Positions 9,019 through 16,175 of a stretch of DNA of 64,000 nt are shown piece after piece. Under the pieces are notes generated by a model that worked only from the letters and a program-made list of their open reading frames with translations, was not told the DNA's origin and did no database searches. How positions within the stretch are numbered: position 1 is the first letter of the stretch; every line of letters starts with the position of its first letter. Made by a program: the position numbers and the translations under genes. Source of the DNA: Methyloradius sp035460505 (lineage in GTDB: Bacteria; Pseudomonadota; Gammaproteobacteria; Burkholderiales; Methylophilaceae); the NCBI GenBank assembly GCA_035460505.1, contig DATHWP010000007.1:41250-105249 (forward strand). The letters are read 5' to 3'.

Positions 9019-9088
9019 GTTGGAGTGATTGTTTTAAGCGAGTCACTAGAATGGCCTGTTCATTCAATATGATTTGAAAGCCAACTTT

Positions 9089-10189
9089 ATGCTCAATACT
9101 AGCGATGAACATACCATGAAATCAAGTTCAGACTCTATCGCATCAATGCCAAATCCTGAAGAATGCTGGGCTGCGGTTGTAAATCGTGACTCGGTAATGG
9201 ATGGAAAATTCTATTATACAGTATCCACCACAGGTGTTTATTGCAAGCCATCTTGCGCATCACGTCAGGCTATACGCGTGCATGTTCAGTTTCATCAATC
9301 TATTGAGGCCGCCGTTGTTTCTGGTTTTCGCGCTTGCCAGCGTTGTAAGCCAGACCAGCTTTCTATGCTGGAAACACAGGCTCAACTCATCTCAGGTATC
9401 TGCACATTTATCGAGCAGGTTGATAGTCCGCCCAAGTTAGACCAGCTAGCAACTATGGCAAACATGAGTCGCTTTCATTTTCACCGGCTATTCAAGCGAA
9501 TAACGGGTGTAACACCTCGTGCGTATGCTGAATCCCAGCGTATGAAAAAACTTAGGACTAAACTCGCAGACAGTCGTACGGTCACTGAGGCGATTTATGA
9601 TGTTGGTTATCAATCCAGCGGTAATTTCTATAGTCAGTCTGACCGTATGCTGGGTATGACGCCCAAGCGTTTTCGTGCAGGTGGATTACATATAAGGATT
9701 CGATTTGCGCTAGGTGAATGTGAACTCGGCGCTATATTGGTAGCGGCTACTGACAAAGGCATCTGTGCGATATCACTGGGGGATGATGCAGAGTTGCTTT
9801 TGCGTGAACTTCAGGATCAATTTCCTCAAGCTGAAATCATCGGTGGCGATGCTGATTTTGAGCAGATGATCGCAAAGGTAGTAGGCTTGCTGGAGAATCC
9901 AGCTGACAAAATTGACCTGCCGCTCGATATACAAGGCACGGCTTTTCAGCGCAAGGTCTGGCAAGTTTTGAGTGAAATACCGAGTGGCACGACTTTGAGT
10001 TACAGAGAGATCGCGGCACGCATCGGCTCGCCCAAGGCGGTGCGTGCAGTAGGCCATGCGTGTGCCAGTAACAGGATTGCGTTAGTTATTCCCTGTCATC
10101 GTGTTGTGCGCACAGATGGTGGTTTGTCAGGCTATCGCTGGGGCATCGATAGAAAACGTGCCCTGTTATTGAAAGAGTCTAAAGCTTGA
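9089..10189 (+). CDS. ada: Bifunctional transcriptional activator / O6-methylguanine-DNA methyltransferase Ada
   Basis: The protein joins three modules. An N-terminal Ada zinc domain has four Cys in FYYTV..GVYCKPSC and FRACQRCKP, with +4, +27, +3 spacing exactly like E. coli Cys38/42/69/72. An AraC-type helix-turn-helix follows (LATMANMSRFHFHRLFKRITG). The C-terminal methyltransferase has the acceptor Cys in VIPCHRVVR. It repairs methylphosphotriesters and O6-methylguanine, and as a methylated protein activates repair genes. The start is uncertain: ATG 9089 or ATG 9116 (the latter closer to usual length), with an upstream TTG at 9074. The stop overlaps alkB. Confidence 0.93.
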   Translation: MLNTSDEHTMKSSSDSIASMPNPEECWAAVVNRDSVMDGKFYYTVSTTGVYCKPSCASRQAIRVHVQFHQSIEAAVVSGFRACQRCKPDQLSMLETQAQLISGICTFIEQVDSPPKLDQLATMANMSRFHFHRLFKRITGVTPRAYAESQRMKKLRTKLADSRTVTEAIYDVGYQSSGNFYSQSDRMLGMTPKRFRAGGLHIRIRFALGECELGAILVAATDKGICAISLGDDAELLLRELQDQFPQAEIIGGDADFEQMIAKVVGLLENPADKIDLPLDIQGTAFQRKVWQVLSEIPSGTTLSYREIAARIGSPKAVRAVGHACASNRIALVIPCHRVVRTDGGLSGYRWGIDRKRALLLKESKA

Positions 10190-10863
10190 ATTCCCAAGAA
10201 ACTTTACCGACGGCTGGTTTGTTTTCAGATATCGATCATGATCCAATACAGATTGCAGAAGGTGCTATGGTCTTGCCGGGTTTTGCCCAGCTATTTGAAA
10301 TTGAACTGATTCAGGCGATTGAAACATTGACGCAGCAAGCGCCTTTTCGGCACATGCAGACCCCGAGCGGTTACAGCATGTCGGTTGCTATGAGCAATTG
10401 CGGCACTGCGGGCTGGGTCACAGACCAAAAAGGCTATCGATACACTGCGATAGACCCACAAACTGGCCTAGATTGGCCTGATATTCCAGCAGTATTTATG
10501 CAAGTCGCGCAAACCGCTGCATGGTCTGCTGGATATAAAGATTTTGTGCCAGATGCCTGCCTGATTAATCGTTACACCGCAGGTGCGCGTATGGGCTTGC
10601 ATCAGGACAAGAATGAACAGGTTGCCGCGGCACCAGTCGTTTCTATATCGCTAGGTCTCAGTGCTATTTTCATGTTTGGTGGCTTGCGGCGCAGTGATAA
10701 AACCAAGCGATATAAACTGGAACACGGCGATGTCGTAGTCTGGGGTGGCGCCTCCAGATTCAATTTCCATGGTATTGCCCCATTGAAACCGGGTATTCAC
10801 CCTTTGCTCGGTGAGCAAAGGATTAACCTGACATTCAGGAAAGCGCTGGCGGATTCGGCTTAA
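10186..10863 (+). CDS. alkB: Alpha-ketoglutarate-dependent DNA dealkylase AlkB
   Basis: The 225-aa Fe(II)/2-oxoglutarate dioxygenase oxidatively removes 1-methyladenine and 3-methylcytosine lesions. Iron ligands are visible as HQD in RMGLHQDKNEQ and the distal His in FNFHGIAPL; the 2-oxoglutarate-binding Arg is in RINLTFRKA. NRYTAGARMGLHQD is the family hallmark. Translation begins at TTG 10186, overlapping the ada stop (TTGA). The gene is co-operonic with ada, as expected for the adaptive response. Confidence 0.93.
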   Translation: MNSQETLPTAGLFSDIDHDPIQIAEGAMVLPGFAQLFEIELIQAIETLTQQAPFRHMQTPSGYSMSVAMSNCGTAGWVTDQKGYRYTAIDPQTGLDWPDIPAVFMQVAQTAAWSAGYKDFVPDACLINRYTAGARMGLHQDKNEQVAAAPVVSISLGLSAIFMFGGLRRSDKTKRYKLEHGDVVVWGGASRFNFHGIAPLKPGIHPLLGEQRINLTFRKALADSA

Positions 10864-10882
10864 ACTCGGCCACAATAACGGA

Positions 10883-11539
10883 ATGCAAACTTTTGATTCA
10901 GCCATGCAGTATCTTGCTGCCATCGATGATGATTGGGCGCGGCTGATTGCCGAGGTCGGTGATTGTGGCTTAAAGACTACGCCTAACCATGAGCCTTACG
11001 AAGCGCTAGTGCGTTCAATTTCTTATCAGCAATTACATGGCAGGGCGGCAGAGGCCATATTAGGCCGGTTGCTGGCCATGTATCCAGACCAGCCATTTCC
11101 CACTCCCGCTAACATATTGGCGACGGACCCTGCACTTATGCGTGCTTGTGGTTTTTCTGCTACCAAGGTTGCGACTATTCGCGAGATTGCGCAGAAAACG
11201 CAGGATGGCCTGGTGCCTACATTGGCCGATGCGAAGTTGATGAGCAATGAAGAATTAATCGCGCACCTAGTGCAATTGAAAGGCATCGGTCGCTGGACTG
11301 TAGAGATGTTGCTGATCTTTACCTTGGAGCGCTGGGATGTATTGCCAGTGGGCGATTTTGGTGTGCGTGAAGGGTATCGATTACTCAAATCACTTGCTGA
11401 ACAGCCAACGCCTAAAGTATTTAATGAGATAGGTTTGGCTTGGTCGCCATATCGCTCAATTGCCAGCTGGTATTTATGGCAAGCGGCTAGCCTATATAAA
11501 CTGAAGCCTGAAAAGGTAGCCAAGAAAAAAAGCTCTTGA
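10883..11539 (+). CDS. DNA-3-methyladenine glycosylase II (AlkA-type, HhH-GPD)
   Basis: The 218-aa base-excision glycosylase removes alkylated purines. The helix-hairpin-helix is LVQLKGIGRWTVEMLLIF, followed by the catalytic Asp in DVLPVGDFGVREGY. SISYQQLHGRAAEAI near the N-terminus is typical of short AlkA proteins lacking the Ada-like N-terminal domain. It lies 20 bp after alkB, completing an ada-alkB-alkA repair operon. A sigma32-like promoter for htpG begins within its stop codon. Confidence 0.9.
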   Translation: MQTFDSAMQYLAAIDDDWARLIAEVGDCGLKTTPNHEPYEALVRSISYQQLHGRAAEAILGRLLAMYPDQPFPTPANILATDPALMRACGFSATKVATIREIAQKTQDGLVPTLADAKLMSNEELIAHLVQLKGIGRWTVEMLLIFTLERWDVLPVGDFGVREGYRLLKSLAEQPTPKVFNEIGLAWSPYRSIASWYLWQAASLYKLKPEKVAKKKSS

Positions 11540-11562
11540 AATTTCTGCAGGCATCCCAATTT
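11535..11562 (+). promoter_or_regulatory. Sigma32 (heat-shock) type promoter for htpG
   Basis: CTTGAA at 11535-11540, a 13-nt spacer, then TCCCAATTT at 11554-11562 closely match the RpoH consensus CTTGAA-N13-15-CCCCATNT. It is ~100 bp upstream of htpG and its -35 element overlaps the TGA of the glycosylase gene. Confidence 0.7.
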
Positions 11563-11642
11563 GTATCACTATCTCGAGTGATCAAACACTCTATCTTTCT
11601 TAACCGAATATTGTCTTTAATTAATACTAGGGGATTTAAACC

Positions 11643-13529
11643 ATGTCCACAGCTACTGCACAAAAAGAGACCTTAGGTTTCCAAGCCGAAGTAAAACAGC
11701 TATTGCAACTGATGATTCACTCGCTCTACAGCAACAAGGAGATTGTGCTGCGCGAGCTGATTTCAAATGCTTCAGATGCCGCTGACAAGCTGCGTTTTGA
11801 AGCCCTAGCCAATGGCAGCCTGTATGAAAATGACAGCGAACTTAAAATCCGCATCAGCTTTGATAAAGAAGCTCGCACCTTAACTATTTCCGATAACGGC
11901 ATCGGCATGAGTCGCGAAGAAGTGATTGATAATATCGGCACCATTGCCAAATCAGGCACACGCGAATTCTTTCAGTCACTCAGTGGTGACCAAGCGAAAG
12001 ACGCGAATTTGATTGGTCAGTTTGGTGTTGGTTTCTACTCGGCTTTTATCATCGCCGACAAAGTAACGCTGACAACACGCCGTGCTGGCGATGCTCAGGC
12101 GGTAAGGTGGGAATCAGCAGGCGAGGGTGATTACACTCTAGAAGCTGCCGAGAAAGCGACGCGCGGTACAGAGATTCAGATGCATCTGCGTGAAGGTGAA
12201 GATGAGTTCCTTAATGACTGGAAACTGAAATCCATCATCCGCAAGTATTCTGACCATATCACCATGCCGATAGTAATGAAAAAGTCGGAATGGAAAGACG
12301 GCGAACAAGTAGAAACCGGTGAAGATGAAACCGTCAATAAAGCCTCAGCGCTGTGGGCGCGCGCTAAAAACGATATTACAGACGAAGAGTATGTTGAGTT
12401 CTACAAGCACGTTTCCCATGATTTCCAAGACCCATTGGCTTGGAGCCATAACCGTGTAGAAGGCAAGCAGGAATACATTTCGCTGCTCTACGTGCCAAGT
12501 AAAGCCCCTTTTGATCTGTATGACCGTGAGCGCAAGCATGGCATCAAGCTCTACGTAAAACGTGTATTCATCATGGATGATGCTGAGCAGCTCATGCCGC
12601 AATACCTGCGCTTTGTGCGAGGTGTGATTGATACTTCAGACTTGCCGCTGAATGTTTCGCGTGAGATTTTGCAGCACTCTAAGGATATTGACGGCATTAA
12701 GGCTGGCTCTGTGAAAAAAGTGCTGGGTCTGCTGGAAGATCTGGCTGAAAACAAGCCTGAGCAATACAGCGCTTTCTGGAATGAGTTTGGCAAAGTATTA
12801 AAAGAGGGCGTAGGCGAAGACTTCTCTAACAAAGAGAAAATCGCAGGCCTGTTCCGCTTTGCCAGCACCCTTGCTGATACTGAGACCCAAGTAGTATCGC
12901 TAAAAGACTACATTAGCCGCATGAAAGAGGGCCAAGACAAGATTTACTACATTACCGCAGATAGTTTTGCTGCCGCGCAACACAGTCCCCATCTGGAAAT
13001 CTTCCGCAAAAAAGGCATCGAAGTATTATTGATGTCAGACCGTGTTGATGAATGGATGCTCGGCAGCCTAGCTGAATTTGATGGCAAAAAGCTACAATCA
13101 GTCGCCAAAGGTGATCTTGATTTAGGCACGCTGGAAGATGAAGCTGAAAAAGAGCAGCAAAAGAAGATTGAAGATGAATCAAAATCTTTAATTGAAAAAA
13201 TCAAGACAGCATTAGGTGAAACAGTCAATGAAGTACGTGTAACGCATCGTTTGACTGATTCACCAGCTTGCTTGGTCAGTGGCGAAAATGATTTATCTGG
13301 CAATCTTGAGCGTATGTTGAAAGCTGCTGGGCAGAAAACGCCGGCAACTAAGCCTACGCTAGAAATCAACCCGCAACATGCGATTGTGCAACGCTTGAAT
13401 GATGTATCAGATGAAGCAAGATTTGCGGATTGGGCACACTTGTTATTTGATCAAGCCTTGCTGGCTGAGGGCGGTCAGCTGGAAGATCCAGCAAGTTTTG
13501 TTCGCAGGATGAATAGTCTTCTCGCTTAA
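11643..13529 (+). CDS. htpG: Molecular chaperone HtpG (Hsp90)
   Basis: The 628-aa cytosolic chaperone has the GHKL ATPase N-terminal domain: ELISNASDAADKLRFEAL (N-box), ISDNGIGMSREEV and GQFGVGFYSAF. The middle and C-terminal dimerisation domains are at normal length, ending in PASFVRRMNSLLA. AGGGGATTTAAACC precedes the ATG. The sigma32-like promoter upstream and the terminator downstream indicate a monocistronic heat-shock gene. Confidence 0.97.
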   Translation: MSTATAQKETLGFQAEVKQLLQLMIHSLYSNKEIVLRELISNASDAADKLRFEALANGSLYENDSELKIRISFDKEARTLTISDNGIGMSREEVIDNIGTIAKSGTREFFQSLSGDQAKDANLIGQFGVGFYSAFIIADKVTLTTRRAGDAQAVRWESAGEGDYTLEAAEKATRGTEIQMHLREGEDEFLNDWKLKSIIRKYSDHITMPIVMKKSEWKDGEQVETGEDETVNKASALWARAKNDITDEEYVEFYKHVSHDFQDPLAWSHNRVEGKQEYISLLYVPSKAPFDLYDRERKHGIKLYVKRVFIMDDAEQLMPQYLRFVRGVIDTSDLPLNVSREILQHSKDIDGIKAGSVKKVLGLLEDLAENKPEQYSAFWNEFGKVLKEGVGEDFSNKEKIAGLFRFASTLADTETQVVSLKDYISRMKEGQDKIYYITADSFAAAQHSPHLEIFRKKGIEVLLMSDRVDEWMLGSLAEFDGKKLQSVAKGDLDLGTLEDEAEKEQQKKIEDESKSLIEKIKTALGETVNEVRVTHRLTDSPACLVSGENDLSGNLERMLKAAGQKTPATKPTLEINPQHAIVQRLNDVSDEARFADWAHLLFDQALLAEGGQLEDPASFVRRMNSLLA

Positions 13530-13551
13530 CTTCTAGTTAAAGGCAGTGCTT

Positions 13552-13609
13552 AAAGCCTGTATTCATCAAGTTAGTAGTGTTTTCTAGCTTGGTGTATACA
13601 GGCTTTTTG
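13552..13609 (+). terminator. Rho-independent terminator after htpG
   Basis: AAAGCCTGTAT (from 13552) pairs with ATACAGGCTTT (from 13596), with further pairing inside (TCAAG/CTTGG), followed by TTTTT. It lies 20-80 bp after the htpG stop codon. The right arm overlaps the putative rpsD promoter. Confidence 0.8.
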
Positions 13610-13618
13610 TTATATAAT
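13589..13618 (+). promoter_or_regulatory. Candidate sigma70 promoter for rpsD
   Basis: TTGGTG (13589-13594), an 18-nt spacer and a perfect TATAAT (13613-13618). It would yield a ~190-nt leader before the S4 start codon. The -35 is weak, so this is moderate evidence. Confidence 0.45.
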
Positions 13619-13682
13619 CTTTGGCTTGATTAAATTTATGCCTGTTGTTTAGGCTAAATGTAATTAAGTAGCTCTAGGTATG

Positions 13683-13715
13683 CCATGTTCAGCATGGTGA
13701 TGGCGTCAAGCCATC
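13683..13715 (+). promoter_or_regulatory. Structured 5' leader of rpsD (two adjacent hairpins)
   Basis: CCATG-ttcag-CATGG (13683-13697) is directly followed by GATGGC-gtcaa-GCCATC (13699-13715) in the ~190-nt untranslated leader of the S4 gene. S4 is known in other bacteria to repress its own mRNA by binding a structured leader. A similar role here is an inference from position only. Confidence 0.35.
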
Positions 13716-13814
13716 CATCGCAGCATTGCTTAAAAGCGTTGTTGTGATGCAGGAGAATTTTAGTCAGGTCAGCCTGCTAATCAACCAAATGTAAACAATT
13801 GAAGGAGTTTTAAT

Positions 13815-14432
13815 ATGTCAAGATTCACTGGACCACGTCTTAAAAAAATGCGCGCACTTGGTATTGATTTGCCTGGTCTGTCACGCAAAACAATCGAATC
13901 ACGCCCAACCCCACCGGGTCAGCATGGCGCGAAGAACACTCGCCGCAAGAAGTCTGACTTCGGCGTTAAATTGATGGAAAAACAAAAGCTGCGTTTTAAC
14001 TACGGCTTGTCAGAAAAACAAATGCGTCGCCTGGTGGTTGATGCACGTAAAGGTAAAGAGCCTACTGGCGATACTTTGTTGCAATTGCTTGAGCGCCGCC
14101 TGGATAACGTAGTATTCCGCGCTGGCTTTGCACCAACCATCGCTGCAGCACGTCAATTAGTTTCTCATCGCCATATTAAGTTGAACGGCAAGTTGGTTAA
14201 TATTCCTTCAATCCGTTTGCGCGCTGGTGATGAAATCAGCATTAAAGATGTAAGTGCAAAACTGCCTATCGTTGTTGAGACATTGGGTAACTTGCCATTG
14301 ACCCGCCCAGAGTGGTTGTCATGGAATGAGCAAGCACTTTCTGTAAAAGTAGCGCATATGCCTGCACCTGAAGATGTACCGTTCCCAATCGACGTACAAC
14401 AGGTTGTTGAGTATTACGCTAACCGTCTATAA
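13815..14432 (+). CDS. rpsD: 30S ribosomal protein S4, cyanobacterial-like zinc-free paralog
   Basis: The 205-aa product has the S4 architecture: PTPPGQHGA near residue 32, EKQKLRFNYGLSEKQMRRLV, the S4 RNA-binding domain LLQLLERRLDNVVFRAGFAPTIAAARQLVSHRHI and a terminal VVEYYANRL. It has no N-terminal Cys. MSRFTGPRLKKMRALGIDLPGL, KLRFNYGL and VEYYANRL resemble cyanobacterial/plastid S4 more than the usual proteobacterial form, which ends ELYSK. S4 normally sits in the alpha operon with rpsM, rpsK and rpoA; here it is alone with its own leader and terminator. A good AAGGAG precedes the ATG. It is probably a second, zinc-independent S4. Confidence 0.9.
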   Translation: MSRFTGPRLKKMRALGIDLPGLSRKTIESRPTPPGQHGAKNTRRKKSDFGVKLMEKQKLRFNYGLSEKQMRRLVVDARKGKEPTGDTLLQLLERRLDNVVFRAGFAPTIAAARQLVSHRHIKLNGKLVNIPSIRLRAGDEISIKDVSAKLPIVVETLGNLPLTRPEWLSWNEQALSVKVAHMPAPEDVPFPIDVQQVVEYYANRL

Positions 14433-14495
14433 GTTAGCTAAAGATTTATAAGTTTATAGCTTATATATATCTCCAAATAATAAGTTCTCCTCTCT

Positions 14496-14523
14496 TAGCC
14501 GCATTTATGCGGCTTATTTTTTG
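14496..14523 (+). terminator. Rho-independent terminator after rpsD
   Basis: AGCCGCAT-TT-ATGCGGCT (14497-14514) is followed by TATTTTTT, about 65 bp after the rpsD stop. Confidence 0.85.
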
Positions 14524-14560
14524 CCCGCTATTCGTGTGGTTTTCTACAAGTAATTCGTTT

Positions 14561-14710
14561 TGATCTGAAAGAATTAAGTCTGTCGGAAGCATTTTCGGTA
14601 AGTACCTGATTTACATTAATTCATGTTTTCATAGAAGAATTGCTAAAGTCTGTCGAACAATCAAGAACTCCTCCCTCTTCTCTTCTCAGAAGAATTAAGT
14701 TCGTCGAGAT
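14561..14710 (+). repeat. Tn7-like left end with three TnsB-type sites
   Basis: Three same-orientation copies of a motif are visible: GAATTAAGTCTGTCGG (14571-14586), GAATTGCTAAAGTCTGTCGA (about 14637-14656) and GAATTAAGTTCGTCGA (about 14692-14707). The terminal copy is identical over 25 bp to the right end. Spacing is wide (roughly 55-65 bp), like the left end of Tn7. Confidence 0.68.
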
Positions 14711-14742
14711 ATATGCAACTTAAATAGGGTATTGGTCAGTCC

Positions 14743-14881
14743 TCAAGGCAACTCTACGGTGCCAAGCGCGACCTTGTTGAAGTCAGATACGACACATTGT
14801 CCAAGGCTTAAAACTCAAAGCCGCCGTCGGCATCTTGAGCGAAGCAGACCTCGTGAGCATCAATCAACTGCTAATCAAGTA
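14743..14881 (+). pseudogene. Remnant of the 3' end of a TolC-like gene
   Basis: This segment matches the last ~45 codons of the intact TolC-like gene ending at 25774. It can be read as QLYGAKRDL-VEVRYDTL, then a one-base deletion shifts frame, then LKLKAAVGILSEADLVSINQLLIK and a stop. The upstream part of the gene is absent, replaced by the transposon left end. Homology continues past the stop into the following non-coding region, so it marks an old tandem duplication. Confidence 0.75.
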
Positions 14882-15020
14882 ACCATTCATCGCTGCACTA
14901 AAACAGACACCTACTGTTCATTTCTGGGCAAGCCAAAAATCAAAAGTTGCATATAGGTTAAAAAAGTTAACTTATATTAAACAATTGCTTAGCAAGAAAA
15001 TAAATATTGGTCTTGTAATA

Positions 15021-15054
15021 AACATCAGTTACATTCTTGAATGTAACTGATGTT
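15021..15054. promoter_or_regulatory. 34-bp near-perfect palindrome, candidate upstream activator site
   Basis: AACATCAGTTACATTC (15021-15036), then TT, then its exact reverse complement (15039-15054). It lies ~120 bp upstream of the -24 element at 15156. The core TACATTCTTGAATGTA is preserved in the second copy at 25918-25933, while the outer arms are not. This suggests a binding site for an enhancer-type activator. Confidence 0.55.
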
Positions 15055-15155
15055 AAGTAATTCACTCTGCTTTCAGGCTCTTACGTGGAGTTTAGAAAAA
15101 ATGAATTTTAGGCTGGATAGCTTTTGTTTGGTGAGAAGCTAATTTGTGGAGTATA

Positions 15156-15171
15156 TGGCATAGCAATTGCT
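15156..15171 (+). promoter_or_regulatory. Sigma54-type (-24/-12) promoter of the first RTX unit
   Basis: TGGCATAGCAATTGCT matches TGGCACG-N4-TTGCW with the required GG-N10-GC spacing. The equivalent position in the second repeat copy (26046) is equally conserved. It would give a leader of ~160 nt before the gene at 15340. Confidence 0.6.
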
Positions 15172-15339
15172 GTTAGGCATTCACATAAAATACTAAAACT
15201 ACACAAGCAATAAGAATGATATTAAGAATAGGGAGTATGAGCCAAATTAAATCCATCAGTCGTGGAGTGGGCGTTGCTGAATGCGAGTGGAGAAATAGTG
15301 GTCTGTTCGCTATTTCCCTAGTGCTCAAAGGGTGATGAA

Positions 15340-16152
15340 GTGAAAAAAATCAGAATTATTTTTGTATTTATATCAGTATTTATCATAGTAGCTATTTCTA
15401 TAGCCAAATCTGAGTTTAAAACTACTTCAGAACATCCATTTATTGTAGGAAACATGAATGATTTTGAGCTAGCTATTCCACAAGCCTTTGAACAATACCC
15501 ACCTGAATATTCCGGGGAGTCTGTTTGGAAGCCTCTTGAGCATACTTCAGAGCGTACTTACTTAAGTTCATTCAATAATTTTGATTTGGCTGTGAAATGG
15601 CCTTCTATGGAAAATAGAGACCAAAACAATAATTTATCATCTTATAACGCTAGAAAAGATATAAATGGAGAGAAGGATTGGATTTCAATTGAAGTGGTGT
15701 CAAGATTGGCAAATTGGCCAAACGAGAAAAAAATTCAATATATCAAGCAAAATAAAGATATCAAGAGCCATGATTACGCATATTTTTTAAGTAAATATTT
15801 GGATGGTACTTATTTTCATCTTTCTCCAGGTAATGAAATGCAACAAAAAGGCATCGATATCAACACTGGATTACATCTTGCCAAGATTGAAGGCCCTGAT
15901 GCCGATAAACCTGTTCTAGGCAATAACTTTATTTATTGGAATGTTAATAGTTACGGCCTAGTGACAGCGCTTATTGAATGCCCTGCTGGAAAACTTCAAC
16001 CAAAGTTTGAACAATCTAAAGTGTGCCTTCAACGATATGATCTCCCTGAGTTACATGCAGAAGTGAGGGTTTATTACCACATGCAGCTTTTGCCTAATTG
16101 GCGGCAGATACAAGAACAAAGTCGCACTCTGATTCTTTCATTTAAACATTAA
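15340..16152 (+). CDS. Exported or membrane-anchored protein upstream of RTX1; candidate immunity protein
   Basis: A 270-aa protein with an N-terminal hydrophobic segment (IRIIFVFISVFIIVAISIA) that could be a signal anchor, and a soluble domain to the C-terminus. I do not recognise the family. Two Cys (ECPAGKL and KVCLQRYD) could form a disulfide. It starts at GTG 15340 behind AAAGGGTG and ends 23 bp before the giant RTX gene. Its position matches the unrelated exported protein before RTX2. An exported protein paired with a secreted toxin suggests immunity, by inference only. Low-GC codon use contrasts with the core genes. Confidence 0.6.
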   Translation: MKKIRIIFVFISVFIIVAISIAKSEFKTTSEHPFIVGNMNDFELAIPQAFEQYPPEYSGESVWKPLEHTSERTYLSSFNNFDLAVKWPSMENRDQNNNLSSYNARKDINGEKDWISIEVVSRLANWPNEKKIQYIKQNKDIKSHDYAYFLSKYLDGTYFHLSPGNEMQQKGIDINTGLHLAKIEGPDADKPVLGNNFIYWNVNSYGLVTALIECPAGKLQPKFEQSKVCLQRYDLPELHAEVRVYYHMQLLPNWRQIQEQSRTLILSFKH

Positions 16153-16175
16153 TAATTGTCAAACAAGGAAAATTT

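Larger units (their letters stand above)
14743..15226 (+). repeat. ~480-bp direct repeat, copy 1 (tolC tail plus upstream control region)
   Basis: This is an imperfect direct repeat of 25632-26115. Long identical or near-identical stretches include AAAAATCAAAAGTTGCATAT, TTCACTCTGCTTTCAG and TAAGAATGATATTAAG. It includes the tolC remnant, a palindrome and a -24/-12 promoter. Apart from these sites the 14.9-15.34 kb stretch holds no gene that I can see. Confidence 0.85.

Noticed and set aside
12345..12602. Antisense open frames within htpG, lepA and other core genes
   Set aside because: They are shadows of strongly conserved genes with no ribosome sites or family resemblance.
14732..14956. 74-aa open frame starting MVSPQGNSTV
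   Set aside because: It overlaps the tolC remnant in another frame and extends into the non-coding direct repeat; there is no independent sign of coding.
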